64,000 nt of DNA, taken from NCBI GenBank assembly GCA_020723995.1, contig DYHT01000007.1, forward strand, positions 1 to 64,000, written 5' to 3'. Below are positions 58,744 to 64,000 of this stretch, piece after piece; the first letter of the stretch is position 1, and the number at the start of each line of letters is the position of its first letter. Position numbers and translations under genes: made by a program. Below the pieces are notes generated by a model. It was not told the DNA's origin and made no database searches. It saw only the letters and a program-made list of their open reading frames with translations. Source of the DNA: Chloroflexus sp. Its GTDB lineage: Bacteria; Chloroflexota; Anaerolineae; Anaerolineales; Villigracilaceae.

Positions 58744-59598
58744 TTACTCTTTCAACAAGCGCCCCAGCAGCGCGTCCAATTCCTCGTCAGAATAATAATA
58801 GATGGTCAGCGTTCCGCCTTTTCGTCCGGCGCGCAGCGCGACCTTTGTCCCCAGGCTGGCGCGCAGGCGTTCTTCCAGTTCCCGTACTTCGGGCGGCGGT
58901 GTGGCCTTTGGCTCTGAGGGTGAGCGTTCGCCGGCCAATTTGCGCACCAGTTCTTCCGTCTGGCGGACATTGAGGTCTAGCGAGAGGATCGTGTGTAAGG
59001 CTGCCACCTGCGCCTCCGGAGTAGGCAAAGCGAGCAAGGCACGGGCGTGCCCTTCGCTGATGCGCTGCTCGATAAGCGCATTCTTCACGGCATCCGGCAG
59101 CTTGAGCAGGCGTAGAGTGTTGGTGACCGCCACGCGGCTCATACCGACACGCTGGGCGATATCTTCGTGCGCGAGGCTGAAGTCCTCGGACAGTTGCCTA
59201 TAAGCCTCGGCCTCCTCCAAGGGACTTAGGTCTTCCCGCTGGACATTCTCGATGAGGGCCAGTTCCAACCGCTGCTGGTCAGTGGCCTGGCGTACGATGA
59301 CAGGCACGCTGGAAAGACCGGCGAGTTTGGCGGCTTCCAGGCGGCGTTCACCGACGATCAAGATGTACTGGCCACCCGTTTCGACCGGCGTAACGATCAA
59401 TGGCTGCAAGACGCCATGCTCACGTATCGAAGCGGTCAACTCTCCCAGTTCATCCGAATCCATATTGCTGCGCGGCTGGCGCGGGTTGGGAGAAATGTAA
59501 TTGACCGGAACGTAGGTAACGCCACCCGCCGCTGGAGTGTTTTCATCCCCGGGGATCAGGGCCTCCAGTCCACGACCAAGTCCCGATTTATGAGGCAT
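58744..59598 (-). CDS. parB: Chromosome partitioning protein ParB
   Basis: 284 aa. KSGLGRGLEALIPG start, the ParB box (GERRLEAAKLAGLSSVPVIV), the helix-turn-helix (DIAQRVGMSRVAVTNTLRLL) and a short C-terminal dimerisation domain (GTLTIYYYSDEELDALL). ParB binds parS near the origin and loads SMC. It lies 3 bp after parA. I saw no canonical parS site in the window. Confidence 0.96.
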   Translation of the reverse strand: MPHKSGLGRGLEALIPGDENTPAAGGVTYVPVNYISPNPRQPRSNMDSDELGELTASIREHGVLQPLIVTPVETGGQYILIVGERRLEAAKLAGLSSVPVIVRQATDQQRLELALIENVQREDLSPLEEAEAYRQLSEDFSLAHEDIAQRVGMSRVAVTNTLRLLKLPDAVKNALIEQRISEGHARALLALPTPEAQVAALHTILSLDLNVRQTEELVRKLAGERSPSEPKATPPPEVRELEERLRASLGTKVALRAGRKGGTLTIYYYSDEELDALLGRLLKE

Positions 59599-59601
59599 GG
59601 G

Positions 59602-60393
59602 TCACTCCTTTTCGGCCGGTATTGAGATACCGTCCCCAATTAACACTTCGCGCGCCAGCGACGCGTAAGCCTTGGCGGCGCTCGATTCGGGCGCGTAGGA
59701 CGAGATGGGCAGCCCATAAGAGGGGGCCTCCGCCAGGCGAACGCTGCGTGGGATGATCGACTCAAAAACCTGCTCGGAAAAGTACTTGCGTACTTCCGCC
59801 ACCACATCCACAGAGAGATTCGTCCGGCCGTCGAACATGGTCAGCACCACGCCGCGCACCTTCAGGCCGGGAAAAAGTGCCATGCGGACGCGCTGGAGGG
59901 TGTGGGTCAATTCGCCCAGCCCTTCCAGGGCCAGGTACTCACACTGCACGGGGATGATGACGCCATCTTGTGCGGCGATCAAGCCATTGACGGTCAGGAG
60001 TCCGAGCGAGGGTGGACAATCAATCAATAAGTAATCGTACTTCTCGATTATAGGCGCAAGTGCAATCTTGAGCCGGTTCTCGCGTCCCAGTTCGCTGACC
60101 AGCTCCACTTCTGCGCCAACCAGATTGGATGAGGCTGGCAGGAGCGATAGTTTCAAACGGGGATTATGCAGGAGGTGCGCCAAAGCTGGCGCGCCGCCCA
60201 GCAGGACGTCATAGGTGCCGCCTTTGACGGTCCGTTTGTCCACGCCCAAACAGGAGCTGGCATTGGCCTGTGGGTCAATATCCACAATCAAGACTCGCTG
60301 ACCGTTGCTGGCCAGGTAGGCGCCCAAGTTGATGGCCGTGGTGGTCTTCCCTACGCCGCCTTTCTGATTGGCCAATGTGTAAACGCGTCCCAC
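59602..60393 (-). CDS. parA: Chromosome partitioning ATPase ParA/Soj
   Basis: 263 aa. Deviant Walker [33 protein letters not shown] and [15 protein letters not shown]. ParA forms a nucleoid-bound ATPase gradient that moves ParB-parS. The N-terminal [10 protein letters not shown] is typical for the chromosomal type. It overlaps the PfkB kinase stop by one base. Confidence 0.97.
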   Translation of the reverse strand: MGRVYTLANQKGGVGKTTTAINLGAYLASNGQRVLIVDIDPQANASSCLGVDKRTVKGGTYDVLLGGAPALAHLLHNPRLKLSLLPASSNLVGAEVELVSELGRENRLKIALAPIIEKYDYLLIDCPPSLGLLTVNGLIAAQDGVIIPVQCEYLALEGLGELTHTLQRVRMALFPGLKVRGVVLTMFDGRTNLSVDVVAEVRKYFSEQVFESIIPRSVRLAEAPSYGLPISSYAPESSAAKAYASLAREVLIGDGISIPAEKE

Positions 60394-61250
60394 TAGATTA
60401 CCTCCACCAGGCAGGTTTGAATTTCATCTTGAGTTGGGATGCCTGCCAGTCCGGGCCGCGTGACCGAAAAAGCCGCCAGCCGTGTGGCAAAACGAGCCGC
60501 CTCCCAGGGATCGTGGGTGGTGTATAACCTGAAGAAAAAGGCGGCGGCGAAAATATCCCCCGCGCCGGTGGCGTCCACTTCATGTGTGAGCGGGGCGCGG
60601 AAACGGCGCAAGTCGCCATTCCAGTACAGCCGCGCCCCGGCTGGCCCTTCTGTCACCGCCAACACACGCGCGGTCAGCGCCATAGCCTCGATCTGGCTCT
60701 CGTCACCGCCGACATCCTCGACGCTGATGACTGCCGCGCCAGCCTGCGAGAGAGCCGCTTGCGCTTCCGGCCAAAGGCAGGGCATCACCCGCCCGTCGCC
60801 ATCCCAGGTACGCAGCCAGCCCTGTGGGGTCAAGCCCAGTAAGACTGGCGAGAAACCCTCCGCCAGTCGCGGGCTGACCTCCCCGGCGATCGGGCCGATG
60901 TGAAGGATTGGCGCTCGTCGCCATTCTGGCGGCACATGCTCGAAATCAATGCGGGGTGCGGTACGATGAATGTATTGGATTCTGCCGCTGGGTGTATAAA
61001 CATTCTCGAAAGTTGTGGTCTGGGTCGCTGGAATCGAGAAAAGGGTGATCCCATCCCTCCCAGCCAGTGGACCCAGGGACAGCTCACCGCCCCAGGCCGT
61101 GACCACGCCCACGCGTAAACCCAGGGCCCGCGCGGTCAAGGCAGAATATGCGGCCGTGCCGCCTAAGCGCGAACCTTCAGGGGTTAAATCCTGAGAAAGG
61201 TGCCCGATGAGAAGGTAATCTACCGCTTCGAGTGGTCCCAAGTTAAGCAT
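60393..61250 (-). CDS. PfkB-family carbohydrate/nucleoside kinase
   Basis: 285 aa ribokinase fold. [20 protein letters not shown] near residue 30 and the catalytic [18 protein letters not shown] (Asp base) near residue 228 are diagnostic. The lid is short and the substrate is not clear; the family phosphorylates sugars or nucleosides with ATP. Position directly upstream of parAB is probably co-transcription without a functional link. Confidence 0.9.
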   Translation of the reverse strand: MLNLGPLEAVDYLLIGHLSQDLTPEGSRLGGTAAYSALTARALGLRVGVVTAWGGELSLGPLAGRDGITLFSIPATQTTTFENVYTPSGRIQYIHRTAPRIDFEHVPPEWRRAPILHIGPIAGEVSPRLAEGFSPVLLGLTPQGWLRTWDGDGRVMPCLWPEAQAALSQAGAAVISVEDVGGDESQIEAMALTARVLAVTEGPAGARLYWNGDLRRFRAPLTHEVDATGAGDIFAAAFFFRLYTTHDPWEAARFATRLAAFSVTRPGLAGIPTQDEIQTCLVEVI

Positions 61251-61300
61251 GAATAAATTATACCTGAGGAGGGGAAAGTAAACCGTAATTGAGTAATAAG

Positions 61301-61335
61301 AAAAAAGGAACCCCTCTCAAAAGGCGAGAGGGGTT
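61301..61335 (-). terminator. Terminator after jag
   Basis: On the minus strand AACCCCTCTC-GCCTTTT-GAGAGGGGTT followed by a CCTTTTTTC run. It separates the yidC-jag unit from the PfkB-parAB unit. The adjacent 61345-61395 holds a TTCTTA/CCTTA short-word tract. Confidence 0.85.
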
Positions 61336-61394
61336 GGGCGTAAGGAAGTTTCTTGTTCCTTACTCCTTATCCGTATTTCTTATTTCCTAATTTC

Positions 61395-62114
61395 TTACTT
61401 CGGCACGATGGTAACCTTACGTACCGGCTCTTCGCCGATGCTGCGCGTGGTCACCTCGGGGTGGTCACGCAATTCGAGGTGGACAATGCGCCGGTCGCCA
61501 GCCGACATGGGTTCCAGCACCTGCCGTCGGCCGGCTTTGACCGCCTGGTTGGCCATTTGGCGGGCCATTTTGCGTAATTGGATTTCGTGTCGCGTGCGGT
61601 AACCTTCCACATCCACGACGACCTGCCCCCAGCGCGCTAATTGTTTGCTGACGATCAGGTTGACGATATATTGCAGGGCGTTCAGGGTTTCCGCCCGGCG
61701 ACCGATCAGAATGCTCAGGTCGTCACCGCTCAGATCCACGCAGGCCGGCCGGCGACCTTCCTCGTCAGGTTCTCCATAGCGGGTCGAGATGTGCGCCTCG
61801 ATCTTCATCTTCTCCAGTAGTTCACGCACTGTCTTCTCTGCGATGTCGAGCAGTTCATCCTTCTCAGCAGAAGGGGCAGGGATAGGTTCAGATGCAGGAG
61901 TTGGCTGGCTGGTCAGAATTTCAGAAGCTTCCGCCCCCTTGATCGTCAGGCAGACACGTACCTGGCGACCGCCCAGGCCAAAAAGCCCGCGACTGCCCTC
62001 GTCCAATACTTCCACGTCTACAGCTTCGGGAGACAGGCCCAGGTCGGCCAGTCCCTGGGTGACCGCCTCTTCGACCGTCGGTGCAATGATCTCAAGGGTG
62101 GTTCGTTCGTTCAT
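61395..62114 (-). CDS. jag: Jag/KhpB (SpoIIIJ-associated) RNA-binding protein
   Basis: 239 aa. Jag-N domain (TLEIIAPTVEEAVTQGLADL, ...GSRGLFGLGGRQVRV), KH domain (VDLSGDDLSILIGRRAETLN) and R3H domain ending RRIVHLELRDHPEVTTRSIG. Binds RNA and affects cell-envelope growth. It overlaps yidC by 4 bp, the classical gene pair. Confidence 0.95.
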   Translation of the reverse strand: MNERTTLEIIAPTVEEAVTQGLADLGLSPEAVDVEVLDEGSRGLFGLGGRQVRVCLTIKGAEASEILTSQPTPASEPIPAPSAEKDELLDIAEKTVRELLEKMKIEAHISTRYGEPDEEGRRPACVDLSGDDLSILIGRRAETLNALQYIVNLIVSKQLARWGQVVVDVEGYRTRHEIQLRKMARQMANQAVKAGRRQVLEPMSAGDRRIVHLELRDHPEVTTRSIGEEPVRKVTIVPK

Positions 62115-62896
62115 TTCTTTTTCGCAGCCCCTTTCATTGCGGCCGGCAGCAAACTTCGCCAGTCGGCTTTACCCATTAAGGCATACTGTACAATGCCAGC
62201 CACGTTACTGGCAATAAAGTAAATTGAAAGGCCAGAGGCAAAGGTCAGCGCAAAGTAACCCAGCAAGAAAGGCATATACACCCCCATCATTCTACCCATC
62301 ATCGCGCTTTGATCGCCAGGGTTGGCGGGGGGTGGCATGGTCAGCTTGCTCTGGATGTAGGTTGTCAGTGCGACGATGATCGCCAGCAAGGGCAGGCCAA
62401 AATCGCCCAGGAAAGGCAGCATGATGCGCTCGGGTTGGCTCAGGTTCATCCACAGAAAGCGGCTGTTCAACGGCAGCAAGGCCGGGGTGTCGAAGATGGC
62501 ATATACGCTGCGAGTCAACGTGAGCAACTGCAATGGAGAAGACGCCAGGGCGAGCATAATGCTTTGATACAAGCCAAAAATGATTGGTATCTGGATGACG
62601 GTTGGCAGGCAGGAACCAAGCGGATTGACGCCAAGCTCCTTATAAAGCTTCATCTGCTCCTGGGCCAGTTTTTCTTTGTCATCCTTGTATTTCTTCTGGA
62701 TGTCCAGCCATTTCTTGGATTTCTGCATCTCTTGCATCGCCTGGCTGCTTTTGATTTGCTGCGCCGTGAGCGGATGAGTAACCAGGCGGATCAAAAGTGT
62801 GAACAGGATGATCGCCAGGCCGAAGTTCCCGCCGAAGATCTGATAGATCCACAGCAGGACGTTGGTTAGAGGGGTAACAATCAGGGTATCCCACAT
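62111..62896 (-). CDS. yidC: YidC/Oxa1-family membrane protein insertase
   Basis: 261 aa, the short Gram-positive/Chloroflexi form without a large periplasmic domain. Five helices; FGLAIILFTLLIRLVTHPLT, the coiled loop MQEMQKSKKWLDIQKKYKDD and GSCLPTVIQIPIIFGLYQSI are typical. Inserts membrane proteins alone or with Sec. No lipobox at the N-terminus. Confidence 0.95.
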   Translation of the reverse strand: MWDTLIVTPLTNVLLWIYQIFGGNFGLAIILFTLLIRLVTHPLTAQQIKSSQAMQEMQKSKKWLDIQKKYKDDKEKLAQEQMKLYKELGVNPLGSCLPTVIQIPIIFGLYQSIMLALASSPLQLLTLTRSVYAIFDTPALLPLNSRFLWMNLSQPERIMLPFLGDFGLPLLAIIVALTTYIQSKLTMPPPANPGDQSAMMGRMMGVYMPFLLGYFALTFASGLSIYFIASNVAGIVQYALMGKADWRSLLPAAMKGAAKKK

Positions 62897-62914
62897 GATA
62901 TTTTTTCCGTTTCT

Positions 62915-63979
62915 TTATTTCTTGGCCGGTGTGAAAGCCCACTTCTGGGTACCGGTTAGGTCGAAGGCAGACAGCAAGGCTTGATTTTCAACTGGCGCGA
63001 CCAGGATCAGATTTCCGCCCGCGATCGGCGGTCCGTATAACTTGCCGCCTACAGTTTGTGTCCAGACGTTTTTGCCTTGTGTATTCACAGCAACCAATTC
63101 GCCCGATTCAGTTCCAAATAAGATGAGGTCGCCAACGACCAGCGGAGTGCCGAGGATGGGGCCATTGGGTTGTACGCTCCAGTTCTTGGCGCCGTAGGAG
63201 GCGTCCAGGGCATAAAAATTGCCATCCGCGTCCCCGAAGTACAGCTTCCAGGCGTTGAGCGCCGGCTGGCCCCAGATAAAACTGGGCGTGGCGAATTTCC
63301 AAAGCTCTGTCCCTTTGGTTGTTTCCAGGCTAAACAAGTCGCCGCCGAAAGTGGTGACGTAGAGTTGTCCTTTACTTCCCAATAGAGGTGAGCTGAGGAC
63401 GGCGCCGGTCAGCGATTTCTCCCAAACCGACTTGCCACTGCGCGCATCCAGGGCGTAGACCTTGTGGTCGAGGGAGCCGAGATAAATCCGCTGACCATCG
63501 GTTACCGGCGCGCTCCACAAAGATTGCCTGGCCTGGAATTTCCACTGGAGTTCGCCTTTCAGGTTGAGCGCGTAAAGGGTGTAATCGGCATTGGGGGCGT
63601 AGATCAGGTCATTGGCGACCAGTACGCTGCCGATCCAGCGGTCACGCCCGGCCGCGAATTCCCAATTGACCTGGCCGTTTTGCGGGTTCAGGCTGTAAAG
63701 AATATGGTCGTAACCGCCGACGATCAACTGTCCGTCGGGAGTTAAAACCGGCGCAGCAAAGAAAGATTTTTTGGCATCGGCTTTCTCTGGAAAGCGCCAT
63801 AATTCGCTGCCGTTTTCCAGGCTGACCGCGTAAACATGAGCCGCCGAGGCAGCATAAGCTGTCTCGGCATCCACGGCAATGCCAGGCCAGGAGGAGGGAG
63901 TCAGGCCGGTGGCGCAGCCGCTCAGGAAAAGGCTCAAGGCAAGCGCACCTAAGATAAGGACAAGAAATTTTGTTTTCAA
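62915..63979 (-). CDS. PQQ-type beta-propeller lipoprotein (BamB-like)
   Basis: 354 aa. Lipoprotein signal MKTKFLVLILGALALSLFLS with lipobox LSGC. Then seven or eight repeats of the PQQ-propeller kind (VYAVSLENGSELWRFPEK, LYSLNPQNGQVNWEFAAGRD, VYALDARSGKSVWEKSLTGA, LVAVNTQGKNVWTQTVGG). BamB-like proteins are scaffolds in envelope assembly; in monoderm bacteria the role is unknown. Positioned directly upstream of yidC-jag, which is unusual and suggests coordination with membrane protein insertion. Confidence 0.9.
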   Translation of the reverse strand: MKTKFLVLILGALALSLFLSGCATGLTPSSWPGIAVDAETAYAASAAHVYAVSLENGSELWRFPEKADAKKSFFAAPVLTPDGQLIVGGYDHILYSLNPQNGQVNWEFAAGRDRWIGSVLVANDLIYAPNADYTLYALNLKGELQWKFQARQSLWSAPVTDGQRIYLGSLDHKVYALDARSGKSVWEKSLTGAVLSSPLLGSKGQLYVTTFGGDLFSLETTKGTELWKFATPSFIWGQPALNAWKLYFGDADGNFYALDASYGAKNWSVQPNGPILGTPLVVGDLILFGTESGELVAVNTQGKNVWTQTVGGKLYGPPIAGGNLILVAPVENQALLSAFDLTGTQKWAFTPAKK

Positions 63980-64000
63980 GGAAATCAGGCTCCTATGGAA

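Noticed and set aside
58621-61250. parS site near parAB
   Set aside because: No TGTTTCACGTGAAACA-like 16-mer was noticed; the origin is probably outside the window.

Overview
The window looks like a chromosomal segment of a Chloroflexota bacterium, most likely class Anaerolineae. This is inferred from a Dehalococcoides-type single-protein Elp3, a GlyA-GcvT fusion, mevalonate kinase beside a DPPR-synthase-like UbiA protein, a GlmL-type ATPase in a membrane operon, and Chloroflexi-style zinc-ribbon and Thr/Pro-rich membrane proteins. No rRNA, CRISPR array, transposase or prophage was seen. Taxonomy was not computed.

Layout. 1-5.3 kb (minus): partial Ser/Thr kinase, a scrambled TumE-like toxin/beta-propeller remnant with its small partner gene, then lepA, a flippase-like membrane protein and a sugar epimerase. 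5.4-9.8 kb: a Phd/PIN toxin-antitoxin pair, tlyA with a duplicated 3' scrap on the far side of that pair, UbiA prenyltransferase and mevalonate kinase (plus), and an FAH-family hydrolase. 9.9-12 kb: tRNA-Val(TAC) followed by an AT-rich three-gene cassette of unknown function. 12.1-19.9 kb: GlyA-GcvT fusion, a tandem-repeat tract abutting a DUF2293-like scrap, dprA, and RecQ with HEAT and ComF-type phosphoribosyltransferase parts. 20.3-31.2 kb (minus): a tetrapyrrole cluster hemA-hemC-hemD-hemB-radical SAM-hemE-two DUF4491 genes-hemG-hemL, with a divergent HicBA pair inside it and tRNA-Glu(CTC) just upstream of hemA. 31.4-39.8 kb: aldo/keto reductase, CTP-transferase-like kinase, TrpB2 behind a tryptophan T-box, a truncated HAD protein, a DUF389/SH3b protein, phosphohexomutase and an EamA transporter. 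39.8-48.1 kb (minus): a tightly packed operon around a GlmL-type ASKHA ATPase, membrane proteins and a zinc-ribbon protein with many PDWL-like motifs. 48.2-55.5 kb: B12-binding mutase subunit and MeaB, Prs, bacterioferritin, MutM, and divergent Elp3/methyltransferase. 55.5-64 kb (minus): a two-kinase signalling operon, parAB, a PfkB kinase, jag, yidC and a PQQ-propeller lipoprotein. The parAB-jag-yidC order suggests proximity to the replication origin.

A genome-style feature runs through the window: small palindromic elements and short-word tandem tracts sit at gene borders and also inside coding frames (tlyA, mevalonate kinase, glyA-gcvT, hemG, hemB, elp3, mutM), where they add peptide insertions without breaking the frame. 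Several gene scraps lie next to such tracts.

The best candidates for something undescribed are the GlmL-type membrane operon (39.8-48.1 kb), the AT-rich cassette after tRNA-Val, the RecQ-ComF fusion beside dprA, the Elp3/Trm9-like pair, and the Trp T-box that appears split by a repeat tract. All function calls come from reading motifs by eye. No database search was run.
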